A DNA stretch of 64,000 bases from NCBI GenBank assembly GCA_030694465.1, contig JAUXYJ010000058.1, forward strand, positions 62,001 to 126,000, given 5' to 3'. The first letter of the stretch is position 1, and each line of letters opens with the position of its first letter. The stretch comes from Deltaproteobacteria bacterium (GTDB lineage: Bacteria; Myxococcota_A; Polyangia; Polyangiales; Ga0077539). The position numbers were made by a program, and so were the translations under genes. Under the pieces are notes generated by a model. It saw only the letters and a list, made by a program, of their open reading frames with translations, was not told where the DNA came from and made no database searches. Shown here in pieces: positions 26,268-35,767 of this stretch.

Positions 26268-26897
26268 ATGCAGATCTTTCCACGCTCTCTCAACATGCTC
26301 CCCGCGATTGTGGCGGTGGGTGGAGCCCTCCTCGGAGGCGTCGTCGTCGGCGGCCTCTGGTATTACGGCACCCCCAAACACCTCCAGGTCGGCTACGCCC
26401 CACGACAGCCTGTCCCCTACAGCCACCGGTTGCACGCCGGCGTCATGGGAATGGACTGTCGCTATTGTCATGCCAACGTCGAACGCTCGGGCGAAGCAAT
26501 GATTCCCCCGACGCAGACCTGCATGAACTGCCACTCGCTCGTCCGCACAGACAGCGCGCGTCTCGCGCCAGTGCGCGCGAGCTGGCAGAGCGGAAACCCG
26601 ATCCCGTGGGTCCGAATCCATCGTCTGCCTGATCACGCGTACTTTGACCACAGCGTCCACGTCTCAGCAGGCGTCGGATGTGTGAGCTGTCACGGACGCA
26701 TCGATCAGATGGATGTTGTTCGTCAAGACCAGTCTCTCTCCATGAGCTGGTGTCTTGACTGTCACCGCAATCCAGGGCCGAACCTTCGCCCACGTGACCA
26801 GGTCACGAACATGGATTGGCGTCCAGACCCTGCACAACCCGTACAGCCGGCCCGCAGTGTTCAGCCTCCAACGAACTGCTCGGGGTGCCATCGATGA
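26268..26897 (+). CDS. actA: ACIII subunit ActA, membrane-anchored pentahaem cytochrome c
   Basis: ActA takes electrons from the ActB iron-sulphur centres within alternative complex III, the quinol oxidase that replaces bc1. From ATG 26268 there are 209 residues. One transmembrane anchor lies near the N-terminus (IVAVGGALLGGVVVGGLWYY). Five CxxCH haem c sites follow: CRYCH, CMNCH, CVSCH, CLDCH and CSGCH, the expected number. ATG 26268 is preferred over 26199 because the anchor then starts near the N-terminus. The stop overlaps the actB start (ATGA), so the two are translationally coupled. It is first in a long co-directional block that ends with coxD or the gene after it. Confidence 0.95.
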   Translation: MQIFPRSLNMLPAIVAVGGALLGGVVVGGLWYYGTPKHLQVGYAPRQPVPYSHRLHAGVMGMDCRYCHANVERSGEAMIPPTQTCMNCHSLVRTDSARLAPVRASWQSGNPIPWVRIHRLPDHAYFDHSVHVSAGVGCVSCHGRIDQMDVVRQDQSLSMSWCLDCHRNPGPNLRPRDQVTNMDWRPDPAQPVQPARSVQPPTNCSGCHR

Positions 26898-29800
26898 GCA
26901 AGCGACAGCCATATAATTTTGCCGACAATGCGCCGGATGCGCCGCACTACTGGACCAGCGTAGAAGACCTCGAAGGTCAGCTCACGCAGTCGCCCGAGTA
27001 CGAAGCGCGCGTGAAAGCCGCCGTGGACCAAGAGTTTGGTCCCGGCGACGCGGACGGCCCCACAGACGATGTCTCACGCCGTAATTTCCTCGGAATTATG
27101 GGCGCGTCCATCGGCCTGGCGACCCTCGAAGGCTGCCGTCGTCCCGAAGAAAATATTCTTCCGTACGCACGCATGCCCGCGCAGGTGAACCCCGGGATCC
27201 CCAACCACTACACCACGGTGTTTGTCGACCGCGGCGACGCGCTAGGCCTCCTCGTCGAGAGCCACGAAGGCCGCCCGACCAAGGTCGAAGGCAACCCCGA
27301 CCACCCCTCCACGCGCATGGGCGCTACGCATGGCGCCGCCTCGCTGCGTGCGCAGGCAAGCGTCCTGGATCTCTACGATCCTGACCGCATGCGCCAGCCC
27401 ATGATGGGCACCGAGCGCAAGACCTGGTCCGAGTTCGACACCGCCCTCGAAGAGATGCTCGCGCCCCATCGCGCAAACGGCGGCGAAGGTCTGCGTTTTC
27501 TCACGCAGCCCTCGGTCTCTCCGTCGTTCTTGCGGATGCGCGAGCAGATCAAACAGCGCTTTCCTCAGGCTAAGTTTCACACCTACGAGAGCTCGCCCCT
27601 CGACAACATCCGCAAGGGCATTGAGCTCGCGTTTGGCACGATGGGCAACGTCGCATACGAGCTCGCGACCTCGAAGGTCACGCTCTCTCTCGATGCAGAC
27701 TTCTTGGCCACTGAGCCCGGAAATCTTCGCTCGACCCGAGGCTGGGCCGCCTCGCGCAAAATGACCGGCGCCACCGACCGAGACATGTCTCGGTTGTACG
27801 TCGTCGAGTCCACCACGACCGTCACCGGCGGCGCGGCAGACCACCGTCTTCGTCTCGCATCGCGCGACGTGCACGCGTATCTCTCTGCGCTCGCCGCCAA
27901 GCTTGCACAGCTCGGGCTCGCCCTCCCAGGGCTCTCAAGCGCGCTCACCGAGTCGGCGACCCCCGCCGGAGTCCCTGCGCACTGGATCGACGCGGTCGCA
28001 GCAGACCTCCTGCGCGCACGTGGTGAGAGCGCAGTGATCGCCGGTGTCCGTCAGCCCGCAGCCGTGCATGCCCTCGCACACGCGATTAACCACGCGCTCG
28101 GCAACGTCGGGCACACGGTACAGATCTTTCCGGTCACCGATGCGCTTGAGAGCGAGTCCCTCGCGAGCATCGTGTCGCTCTGCAACGACATCGCGAGCGT
28201 CCGCACGCTGATCATCCTCGGCGGAAACCCGGCGTACGACGCCCCCGCAGCCCTGGATTTTACCAGCAAATTGCGCGGCATCGCGAACTCCCTGCACGCA
28301 ACATTGCACCACGACGAGACCAGCGCCGCGAGCAAGTGGTGCGTGCCCGTCGCCCACTACCTCGAGACCTGGGGCGACGCCCGAGCCCTCGACGGGACGC
28401 TCACCATCCAGCAGCCCCTCGTTGAGCCTCTGTACGCGAGCCGCAGCGAGATCGAGCTCTTCGCACAGATGCTGGCCGCGGGCCCCCGCGCTGGCTACGA
28501 CATCGTCCGCGCGACCTTCATCGATGCTCACCCGTGGACCGTCGCGAGCGAGACCAAGTGGCGCCGTTCGCTCACGACCGGTGTTGTGCCTGACAGCACA
28601 GCGACGCAGGTCGCGACCGCTACCGTGCGAGCAGCCGAAATCGGCGCAGCGCTCCAAGCCCTCCGCGCTCGCCCTGCCCAAGCGCTCAGCGCGCAGCGGT
28701 TCGAGGTGGTGTTTACCGTAGACGCCAAGCTCGTCGATGGACGCAACGCCAACAACGCGTGGCTGCAAGAGCTGCCCGACCCGATCACGAAGATCTCGTG
28801 GGACAACGCCGCGATGATGTCCCCCAAGGCAGCACGCGAGCTGTCGATCACGAGCGGAGACAAGATCGAGATCACGCTCGACGGTCGCAAGCTCACGGTC
28901 GTCGCGTTTGTGCTCCCCGGACAAGCAGACTACAGCATCGCGCTCGCGCTCGGCTGGGGCCGCACGATGGCTGGCCGTGTAGGTACCAACCAAGGCTTTG
29001 ACGTCAACGTGCTGCGCTCTGCCGACGCGTTCTTCATGGCCGAGGGCGCGACCGTTCGCAAGACCGGCGAGCGCTACGCGCTGTCGCAGTCGCAAGAGTA
29101 CCACCGCATGGTAGACCGCCCCCTCGCGGTCGAGACCACGCTCGCGAAGTACCGAGAAACACCTAACTTTCCGGACTACCGCACGCCCACGCCGCGGACG
29201 CTCCCGCTGTGGCGCGACGTAGATTACTCGCACGGATACAAGTGGGGTCTCATCGTGGACCTCACCTCGTGCACGGGTTGCAGCGCGTGCATCGTGGCCT
29301 GCCAAGCCGAAAACAACATCCCCTGCGTGGGCAAAGACCAGGTCGCGCGTGGCCGCGAAATGCTCTGGCTCCGCATCGATCGCTACTTCGTGAGCCCGCG
29401 CGTGTCCGCCGAAGGTCACCCGAGCGACGAGGACACGGTGCTTGTCGAAAACGAGCCACTGATGGCCGTTCAGCCCGTCGCGTGTGTCCAGTGCGAAGAG
29501 GCCCCCTGCGAGAACGTGTGCCCGGTCAACGCGACCGTACACAGCCCCGAAGGCCTCAACGACATGGCGTACAACCGATGCATCGGGACGCGCTATTGCT
29601 CGAACAACTGCCCCTACAAAGTTCGCCGGTTTAACTACCTGAACTTTCACAACGACAGCGTCTATCAGCCCCTTGATCCAGACGTCCCCGAGACGGTCCG
29701 GATGCAGCACAACCCCAACGTGACGGTGCGCTTTCGCGGAGTCATGGAGAAGTGCACGTACTGCGTTCAGCGCATTCAAGAGGGCAAGATCAAAGCCAAA

Positions 29801-30022
29801 AACGAGTACCGCAAGGTGCGCGATGGCGAGATCCAGACCGCTTGTCAGCAGACCTGCCCCGCCGGCGCGATCACGTTTGGGGATCTCAATGATCCACAAG
29901 CGGCTGTCGCTCACTTGGTCCGCACCGACCGTCGCTACCGGCTCCTCGCCGAGCTCGGAACCAAGCCTCGCACCACCTACCTCGCGAAGATTCGCAATCC
30001 CAACTCGGAGATGCACGGATGA
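26894..30022 (+). CDS. actB: ACIII subunit ActB, molybdopterin-oxidoreductase-like plus iron-sulphur fusion
   Basis: A 1042-residue protein starting in ATGA overlap with actA. It has a twin-arginine signal ([21 protein letters not shown]), so it is folded before export and may be lipid-anchored at that Cys. Residues about 80-740 resemble molybdopterin oxidoreductases, but in ACIII this domain is known to lack the cofactor. The C-terminal part from about 770 carries four Cys groups: [35 protein letters not shown] with CPYK, and CTYC with CQQTC. These should hold one 3Fe-4S and three 4Fe-4S centres that carry electrons from quinol to the haems. The fusion of the two parts is usual for ActB. Confidence 0.95.
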   Translation: MSKRQPYNFADNAPDAPHYWTSVEDLEGQLTQSPEYEARVKAAVDQEFGPGDADGPTDDVSRRNFLGIMGASIGLATLEGCRRPEENILPYARMPAQVNPGIPNHYTTVFVDRGDALGLLVESHEGRPTKVEGNPDHPSTRMGATHGAASLRAQASVLDLYDPDRMRQPMMGTERKTWSEFDTALEEMLAPHRANGGEGLRFLTQPSVSPSFLRMREQIKQRFPQAKFHTYESSPLDNIRKGIELAFGTMGNVAYELATSKVTLSLDADFLATEPGNLRSTRGWAASRKMTGATDRDMSRLYVVESTTTVTGGAADHRLRLASRDVHAYLSALAAKLAQLGLALPGLSSALTESATPAGVPAHWIDAVAADLLRARGESAVIAGVRQPAAVHALAHAINHALGNVGHTVQIFPVTDALESESLASIVSLCNDIASVRTLIILGGNPAYDAPAALDFTSKLRGIANSLHATLHHDETSAASKWCVPVAHYLETWGDARALDGTLTIQQPLVEPLYASRSEIELFAQMLAAGPRAGYDIVRATFIDAHPWTVASETKWRRSLTTGVVPDSTATQVATATVRAAEIGAALQALRARPAQALSAQRFEVVFTVDAKLVDGRNANNAWLQELPDPITKISWDNAAMMSPKAARELSITSGDKIEITLDGRKLTVVAFVLPGQADYSIALALGWGRTMAGRVGTNQGFDVNVLRSADAFFMAEGATVRKTGERYALSQSQEYHRMVDRPLAVETTLAKYRETPNFPDYRTPTPRTLPLWRDVDYSHGYKWGLIVDLTSCTGCSACIVACQAENNIPCVGKDQVARGREMLWLRIDRYFVSPRVSAEGHPSDEDTVLVENEPLMAVQPVACVQCEEAPCENVCPVNATVHSPEGLNDMAYNRCIGTRYCSNNCPYKVRRFNYLNFHNDSVYQPLDPDVPETVRMQHNPNVTVRFRGVMEKCTYCVQRIQEGKIKAKNEYRKVRDGEIQTACQQTCPAGAITFGDLNDPQAAVAHLVRTDRRYRLLAELGTKPRTTYLAKIRNPNSEMHG

Positions 30023-31458
30023 GCTCCGCCAACGCTCCCATCAAGGAGATCGGCGAGCTCCCGCTTGCCGCCGAACAGTACGACTTTCATCGGATCACCG
30101 AGGACGTCGCACGAATCACCGAGAATCCCGCGCCGCGTGGATGGTGGGTGCTCTTTCTCACGGCGCTCAGCTTGCTGGGCGGCTTGGGACTGACCCTCGC
30201 CTACCTCTTCTGGAAGGGCATCGGCGCCTGGGGTAACAACCAGCCCATCTCTTGGGCTTGGGACATCACCAACTTCGTGTGGTGGGTCGGCATCGGTCAC
30301 GCCGGTACGCTCATCTCCGCGGTGCTCTTTCTCTTTCGCCAAAAATGGCGGACGAGCATCAACCGCGCCGCAGAGGCCATGACCATCTTCGCGGTCATTT
30401 GCGCGCTGATGTTTCCGGGCATCCACGTCGGCCGCGTATGGCTGATGTACTACCCGTTTCCGCTGCCCAACTCGATGGGTATCTGGCCCAACTTCAAGAG
30501 CCCACTGCTCTGGGACGTCTTCGCGGTCAGCACGTATTTCACCGTGTCTTTGCTCTTTTGGTTCGTGGGTCTCATCCCCGACTTGGCGACCCTCCGTGAT
30601 CGCTCAAAGACCAAGCTCCGACGCATGGTCTACGGCGCGTTTGCCCTCGGCTGGCGTGGCTCAAACCGTCACTGGCAGCACTACGAGCGCGCCTACCTGA
30701 TCTTGGCCGCGATCTCGACCCCCCTGGTGCTGTCTGTGCACTCGGTGGTGTCGTTTGACTTCGCGACCTCGGTCGAGCCCGGCTGGCACACCACGATCTT
30801 TCCGCCGTACTTCGTCGCGGGCGCGATCTTCTCGGGCTTCGCGATGGTGCTCACGCTCATGCTCGTCGTGCGCGTGGTGTTTAAGCTCCACGGGTTGATC
30901 ACGCTCAAGCACATCGAGCTGATGAACAAGGTCATCCTGACCACCGGCACCATCGTTGGTTACGCGTACGCGATGGAGTTCTTCATCGCTTGGTACTCGG
31001 GCAACGACTACGAGCGCTACGTGTTCTTCGTCAACCGCGCGACCGGTCCGTACGCGTGGGCTTACTGGACCATGATCTTGTGCAACGTGATCTCCCCGCA
31101 GCTCTTCTGGAAGAAGTCCTGGCGCCGGAGCATCCCGCTCACGTTCGTGGTCTCGATCTTCGTCAACATCGGCATGTGGTTCGAGCGCTTTGTCATCATC
31201 GTGACCTCGCTGCACCGCGACTTCTTGCCGTCCTCGTGGGGCTACTTTCACCCCACGCCCATTGACGTCATGACCTACCTAGGCTCGTTCGGCTTGTTCT
31301 TCACGCTGTTCTGCCTGTTTATTCGCTGGATTCCGGTGATCGCGATCGCCGAGGTCAAGGGCGTTCTTCCCGCCGCTGACCCACACCATCACGAAGAGCA
31401 CTCCCACGACGACTCTCACCACGAGCCCGCCCACGGCGAGGCGAGTGCGGAGGCCTAA
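30019..31458 (+). CDS. actC: ACIII subunit ActC, NrfD-like quinol-binding membrane protein
   Basis: A 479-residue polytopic protein of the NrfD/PsrC family, with about ten hydrophobic helices (for example [20 protein letters not shown] and [20 protein letters not shown], a family signature). It is thought to bind and oxidise menaquinol or ubiquinol beside the ActB 3Fe-4S centre. The ATG overlaps the actB stop by four bases. The C-terminal tail is unusually rich in histidine: [20 protein letters not shown], one of several such tails in this locus. Confidence 0.95.
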   Translation: MSSANAPIKEIGELPLAAEQYDFHRITEDVARITENPAPRGWWVLFLTALSLLGGLGLTLAYLFWKGIGAWGNNQPISWAWDITNFVWWVGIGHAGTLISAVLFLFRQKWRTSINRAAEAMTIFAVICALMFPGIHVGRVWLMYYPFPLPNSMGIWPNFKSPLLWDVFAVSTYFTVSLLFWFVGLIPDLATLRDRSKTKLRRMVYGAFALGWRGSNRHWQHYERAYLILAAISTPLVLSVHSVVSFDFATSVEPGWHTTIFPPYFVAGAIFSGFAMVLTLMLVVRVVFKLHGLITLKHIELMNKVILTTGTIVGYAYAMEFFIAWYSGNDYERYVFFVNRATGPYAWAYWTMILCNVISPQLFWKKSWRRSIPLTFVVSIFVNIGMWFERFVIIVTSLHRDFLPSSWGYFHPTPIDVMTYLGSFGLFFTLFCLFIRWIPVIAIAEVKGVLPAADPHHHEEHSHDDSHHEPAHGEASAEA

Positions 31459-31470
31459 GAGGTAAGCGCC

Positions 31471-32049
31471 ATGGCTTCTGCGAACCACGAATCAACTGTG
31501 TCCACGGGTGAGAAAAAGCCCGTACTTATGCTGGCCGAGTTCAACACGCCCGGTGAGTGTCTTCACGCCGCTGAGAAAGTCCGCGACGCGGGCTACGCGC
31601 GCTGGGATACGCACACGCCCTTTCCCGTTCACGGGATGGACGGCGCGATGGGCTTGCCCGACTCCAAGCTTGGCTGGATCGTCGCCGTCATGGCCCTCAC
31701 GGGCTTTGTGAGCGCCGCCGCGATGATCTGGTACATGAACGTGTACGACTACCCGCTGATCATTGGTGGCAAGCCCCCGTTGGCCCTGCCCTCGATGGCG
31801 CCAGTGTGCTTCGAGCTCACGATCTTGTTCAGCGCGTTCGGTGCAGTGTTTGGCATGTTTGGGCTCAACAAGCTCCCCCGCCATCACCACCCCATTTTCT
31901 ACTCGGACCGCTTCGCAGCCGCGACGGACGACAAGTTTTTTATCTCGATCGAGGTCGACGACGCCAAGTACGACGCGAAGAAGACTCGCGCCTTGCTTGA
32001 GTCCGCGAAGGCTTCACACATCGAGATCATCGAAGAAGAGGTGGCATGA
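31471..32049 (+). CDS. actD: ACIII subunit ActD
   Basis: A 192-residue protein of the ActD (DUF3341) type. The N-terminal domain opens with VLMLAEFNTPGECLHAAEKV and carries the marker WDTHTPFPVHGMDGAMGLPDS, followed by two transmembrane helices (GWIVAVMALTGFVSAAAMIW and APVCFELTILFSAFGAVFGM). PRHHHPIF also fits the family. It acts as a membrane-anchored structural subunit of the complex. It sits between actC and actE in the standard order, with GAGG before the ATG; its stop overlaps the actE start. Confidence 0.94.
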   Translation: MASANHESTVSTGEKKPVLMLAEFNTPGECLHAAEKVRDAGYARWDTHTPFPVHGMDGAMGLPDSKLGWIVAVMALTGFVSAAAMIWYMNVYDYPLIIGGKPPLALPSMAPVCFELTILFSAFGAVFGMFGLNKLPRHHHPIFYSDRFAAATDDKFFISIEVDDAKYDAKKTRALLESAKASHIEIIEEEVA

Positions 32050-32690
32050 TGAATGGCCGACTGACAGCAGCGGTCGCCCTCGGGCTGAGCCTCGCGGCCT
32101 GTCGTGGACAGGTGAGCGAGCAGCCGCCGATTGTGATCATTCGCAACATGCACGCGCAACAAAAGTACAAGCCGCAAGAGCGCAGCCGGTACTTTCAAGA
32201 CGGCCGCACCATGCGCCCGATCCCTGCGCACACGGTCTCGCGCGAAGAGGGCGCGATTGATCCCGAGTTCGAATCGGGACTCTCGGCAGGCACACGCAAT
32301 TACCTCGAGCGCATCCCACAAGGTGTGATCGCGCAATTGCGCCATCGCACCAATGATGGTCGCTGGCTCGAGGGCGGCGAGGGCGCGGTCGCACGCGGTC
32401 GCGAGCGCTTCAACATTTACTGCACCCCCTGTCACGGCATGGCCGGTGACGGCGCGGGCATCGTGTGGGCGCGCTCGGTGGGCGGAGGGTACCAGTACCC
32501 CCGGCCTGCGACGCTCCACGACGATCGTGTCCGACATCTCCCCGACGGACAGCTCTACGCCACGATTCGCAACGGAGTCCGCAATATGCCGGGCTACGCA
32601 TCGCAGATTCCAACCCATGATCGCTGGGCCATCGTCGCGTACGTTCGCGCGCTGCAGCTTAGCCAGGCCAACGCAGGAGCAACGCCGTGA
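32046..32690 (+). CDS. actE: ACIII subunit ActE, monohaem cytochrome c lipoprotein
   Basis: A 214-residue protein with the lipobox LSLAAC near the N-terminus, so it should be lipid-anchored on the periplasmic face. It has one haem site, CTPCH, in the context RGRERFNIYCTPCHGMAGDG, and a likely Met ligand in GVRNMPGYASQI. It takes electrons from ActA and hands them to the oxidase or a carrier. The start overlaps actD (ATGA); ATG 32049 is an equally good alternative. The stop overlaps the GTG of actF. Confidence 0.94.
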   Translation: MMNGRLTAAVALGLSLAACRGQVSEQPPIVIIRNMHAQQKYKPQERSRYFQDGRTMRPIPAHTVSREEGAIDPEFESGLSAGTRNYLERIPQGVIAQLRHRTNDGRWLEGGEGAVARGRERFNIYCTPCHGMAGDGAGIVWARSVGGGYQYPRPATLHDDRVRHLPDGQLYATIRNGVRNMPGYASQIPTHDRWAIVAYVRALQLSQANAGATP

Positions 32691-34108
32691 GCGCCACGAC
32701 GCACCCGGTTGAGAGCAAAGTTCAGATCACTGGCGGCGCCTGGGCTTCGGCCTGGAAGCTCGCAGCGGCTGCAGGCGCCCTTGGCCTCGTGGGCGCTGGG
32801 GCAGGCTACGCTTCTGATCCCAAGCGCTTTGCCTTCTCGTACCTTTTCGCGATCAGCGTGTTTCTGACCCTCGGGTTGGGCATGCTCTTCTTCGTGGTCA
32901 TCCAGCACATCGCTGCGGCCCACTGGAGCGTCACGATCCGCCGCACGGCCGAGTTCTTCGTGGGCGGTCTGCCCGTGCTCGTCCTGCTCTTTTTGCCGCT
33001 GTTCGCAGTGATGCAGCACTTTCCGCAGTGGGAGCACTACTGGGGCAGCTCGCATGGGGCCACCCATGGCGCAACCCACGGCGGATCACACGACGCACAC
33101 CCCGCGCCCGAGCATGGCGCGACCGCTGGCGCGCACGGCGAGCACGCAGCGCCCGCTGCAGGCGCACACGGCGCGCACGGAACCCCTCCCGCTGCGGGCC
33201 ATGACCAAGGCGCCGGCGGCGCGCGTGAGCTCGCGGGCCTCGCGCACATGCACCATCGCACCCTCGAAGCGAAGAAAGCTTGGTTTGGCTCGACCTTCTT
33301 CTTTGGTCGCCAGGCGTTCTATCTTCTCGTGTGGGTCTTGCTCGCGCGCCGGTTCTTCAAGCTCTCGACCGAGCAAGACAAGAGCAAAGACAAGCGCTTG
33401 ACCGTGGTGCTCGCGCGCTCGGCGCCGGCCTCGCTCACGCTGCTCTCGCTCACGATGACCTTCGCGGCGTTTGACTGGCTCATGGCGCTCGACCCCGCGT
33501 GGTTCTCGACCATCTTCGGTGTCTGGATCTTCGCGGGCTCGCTCGTCGCCGCGTTGGGCACGCTCATTGTGGTGACCCTGGGGCTGCGACGCTCGGGCTA
33601 TCTCGATGGCCGAGTTACCACCGAGCACTACCATGACCTTGCCAAATTGCTCTTTGGTTTCAACTGCTTCTGGGCCTACATCGCGTTCTCTCAGTTCTTC
33701 TTGATCTGGTACGCGAGCATCCCCGAAGAGACCACCTTCTATCACACCCGATGGAACGGAAACCCTGGCTGGCAGACCCTCTCGATCGCCATCATGGCCT
33801 TCCACTTCGTCGTACCGTTCATCTTGCTGATGTCACGCAACGTGAAGCGTCGGCTCGGTGCCATGGCCACCGGTACCGTCATGCTCCTCGTGATGCATGC
33901 CGCCGAAATGTACTGGCTCGTGCTCCCGAACTTTAAGCCTGCCGATGGCCACGCCCTCACCTCGCTGCCCATTCACTGGATGGACCTCGCGTGCTTGGTG
34001 GGTGTCGGTGGCGCGTACCTCGCGATGGTCTTCAAGCTGATGACCCAGCACGCACTGATTCCGGTGGGTGACCCGCGTCTTGAGCGTGGCACACAGCACA
34101 CAGTCTAA
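32687..34108 (+). CDS. actF: ACIII subunit ActF, NrfD-like membrane protein with His-rich loop
   Basis: The second polytopic membrane subunit, 473 residues, starting at GTG 32687 in GTGA overlap with actE. Helices are plain throughout, and EHYHDLAKLLFGFNCFWAYI with FSQFFLIWYASIPEE is the ActF signature. Between early helices, at about residues 119-190, lies a low-complexity insertion packed with His, Ala and Gly (for example HGATHGATHGGSHDAH). It would sit in a soluble loop. The family normally has a loop here, but such a His load is notable and may bind metal; that is inference. Confidence 0.94.
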   Translation: MSATTHPVESKVQITGGAWASAWKLAAAAGALGLVGAGAGYASDPKRFAFSYLFAISVFLTLGLGMLFFVVIQHIAAAHWSVTIRRTAEFFVGGLPVLVLLFLPLFAVMQHFPQWEHYWGSSHGATHGATHGGSHDAHPAPEHGATAGAHGEHAAPAAGAHGAHGTPPAAGHDQGAGGARELAGLAHMHHRTLEAKKAWFGSTFFFGRQAFYLLVWVLLARRFFKLSTEQDKSKDKRLTVVLARSAPASLTLLSLTMTFAAFDWLMALDPAWFSTIFGVWIFAGSLVAALGTLIVVTLGLRRSGYLDGRVTTEHYHDLAKLLFGFNCFWAYIAFSQFFLIWYASIPEETTFYHTRWNGNPGWQTLSIAIMAFHFVVPFILLMSRNVKRRLGAMATGTVMLLVMHAAEMYWLVLPNFKPADGHALTSLPIHWMDLACLVGVGGAYLAMVFKLMTQHALIPVGDPRLERGTQHTV

Positions 34109-34134
34109 GCAGCACCCGCTCTCGGAGAACGTTC

Positions 34135-34701
34135 ATGCCTCACGATAAATCCGATCCGAAGACCCCACTGATCACCGGCCTCGCCGTTGCGTCCGTGGCC
34201 GCGGTCGTCCTGATTCGCTTGGGATTGATCTCGTACTTCAACATCATCCGCGACGACGAGTACGTGCGCAAAAGCGCAGGTCGTCCCGCAGTGCAGTACG
34301 TACGTCTGCTGGGCGAAGCCAACGCGCGTCTGACCGGCGGCGCGATGCCCATCGACACTGCCATGGCCGCCATTGGCCAGGGACAGCGCCCTGCCGCCAT
34401 CGCCCCACGCGCGTCGACCGACATGGCCGCGCTCCAAGGCTGGATGCAGATGACCCACACGCTCCCCACCGAGCTGCCGTTGGTCGAAGCACCCCCGCCT
34501 CCTCCGCCCCCGCCCCCGCCCGCGCTCAACCCTGACGGCACCCCCGTGGTGCCCGTCGCGGTGGACCCTTCGGCTGCACCCGCCGCGGTCCCCGCGGTCA
34601 CAGCACCCGCAGCGCCCGCCGCCGAAGCTCACCCCGCCGGGGCGGCAGCACACACGCCGGACGTGCACCCCGCACCGACGGCCGATCCGCACGCTCACTG
34701 A
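34135..34701 (+). CDS. Proline-rich membrane-anchored protein of the ACIII locus
   Basis: A 188-residue protein with one N-terminal transmembrane helix (ITGLAVASVAAVVLIRLGLI). A short conserved-looking soluble part follows (YFNIIRDDEYVRKS, LRxLGEAN), then ten consecutive prolines at about residues 121-130 and a Pro/Ala/His-rich tail ending DPHAH. I do not recognise a named family. The position between actF and the Sco gene, with GGAG before the ATG and 26 bases after actF, suggests an accessory ACIII or oxidase subunit that could span the gap between the two complexes. This is inference from context. Confidence 0.75.
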   Translation: MPHDKSDPKTPLITGLAVASVAAVVLIRLGLISYFNIIRDDEYVRKSAGRPAVQYVRLLGEANARLTGGAMPIDTAMAAIGQGQRPAAIAPRASTDMAALQGWMQMTHTLPTELPLVEAPPPPPPPPPPALNPDGTPVVPVAVDPSAAPAAVPAVTAPAAPAAEAHPAGAAAHTPDVHPAPTADPHAH

Positions 34702-34770
34702 GCGATCCGAGCGAGTTTGACCACGGTTTCCTTCTGTCTCTCTGGACCCTAAGATCCGACGACTACCCCG

Positions 34771-35703
34771 ATGAATTTCACCCAAGGCCGACTCTGGATG
34801 GCGCTCGCGACCGCGACGCCGACCCTACTGAGCGCAAGCTCGGCGTGGGCCCAGTACGGTCTCGGCGTTCACACGGACAACTCGTCGAGCACTGCCGCGA
34901 CCAATCGCATGCCAACCGCCTTGGCGGACGTCACCGTGACCGAGCACCTACGCGCGCAATTGCCGCTCGACGTGGTGCTCACAGACTCGCACGGCGTGCG
35001 TCGTCGGCTGGGAGACTTCTTGGATGGTCGTCGCCCGCTGCTGATCAACATGGCGTACTACCGGTGCCCGGTGTTGTGCAGCTTGGTGTCCAACGGTGTA
35101 GTCAACGGTCTACGCAGCATCGCGTGGAACGTGGGCGACCAGTTCGACGTGCTCACCGTGAGCATTGATCCGCACGAGACCGCGCAGGACGCTACCGCGC
35201 GACAAGCGCGTGTTGCAGACCAGTACGCGCGCGCCGGAGGCAGCCGCGGTTGGCACTTTACCGTGGGCGAAGAAGCGCAAGTGCGACGACTGGCCGACGC
35301 GCTTGGGTTTGGCTACCGCTATGACCAGCGACAGAACCAGTATGCACACCCCGCAGTCGTGTTCTTGGTGACGCCGTCAGGGCGCGTCGCTCGGTATTTG
35401 TATGGGATTTCGTTTCAGGCCAACGACCTGCGGCTGGGCTTGCTCGAGGCGTCCGAGGGGCGCGCGATTAGCACCGTCGAGCGTGTGTTGTTGTTCTGTT
35501 ACCACTACGATCCCCAAGATCGCCGCTATGCCCTTGTGGCACGGCAGGTGATGAAAATTGGCGGCGGCATTACGGCGCTGCTTTTTGGCGGAGGTCTCTT
35601 TTTGCTTTGGCTCAAAGAGCTCCGACGCTCGCGTGCAAACGCGAGCAATGACCACGCTGGTGGTCCTGGGCAAAGTAACGACAACGCTTCGAGGGCAGCC
35701 TAA
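34771..35703 (+). CDS. Sco1/SenC/PrrC-type copper chaperone
   Basis: Sco proteins deliver copper to the CuA site of cytochrome oxidase or reduce its cysteines. The protein has 310 residues: an N-terminal signal ending SASSAWAQ, then the thioredoxin-like Sco fold with YYRCPVLC (Cys99 and Cys103, the copper pair) and QYAHPAVVF (His193, the third ligand). A C-terminal transmembrane helix (GGGITALLFGGGLFLLWL) anchors it. It lies directly before coxB, in keeping with a role in loading the CuA site there. Confidence 0.93.
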   Translation: MNFTQGRLWMALATATPTLLSASSAWAQYGLGVHTDNSSSTAATNRMPTALADVTVTEHLRAQLPLDVVLTDSHGVRRRLGDFLDGRRPLLINMAYYRCPVLCSLVSNGVVNGLRSIAWNVGDQFDVLTVSIDPHETAQDATARQARVADQYARAGGSRGWHFTVGEEAQVRRLADALGFGYRYDQRQNQYAHPAVVFLVTPSGRVARYLYGISFQANDLRLGLLEASEGRAISTVERVLLFCYHYDPQDRRYALVARQVMKIGGGITALLFGGGLFLLWLKELRRSRANASNDHAGGPGQSNDNASRAA

Positions 35704-35767
35704 GTGCTCTTGAGCGTGGTGTTTTCGATGTTCCGCAAGAGATCCTTGCAAACCTGGCGATAAGGCA

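Noticed and set aside
27935-30016. Long minus-strand open frame (693 codons) opposite actB
   Set aside because: It is the shadow of a clearly coding high-GC gene; its translation shows no family features.
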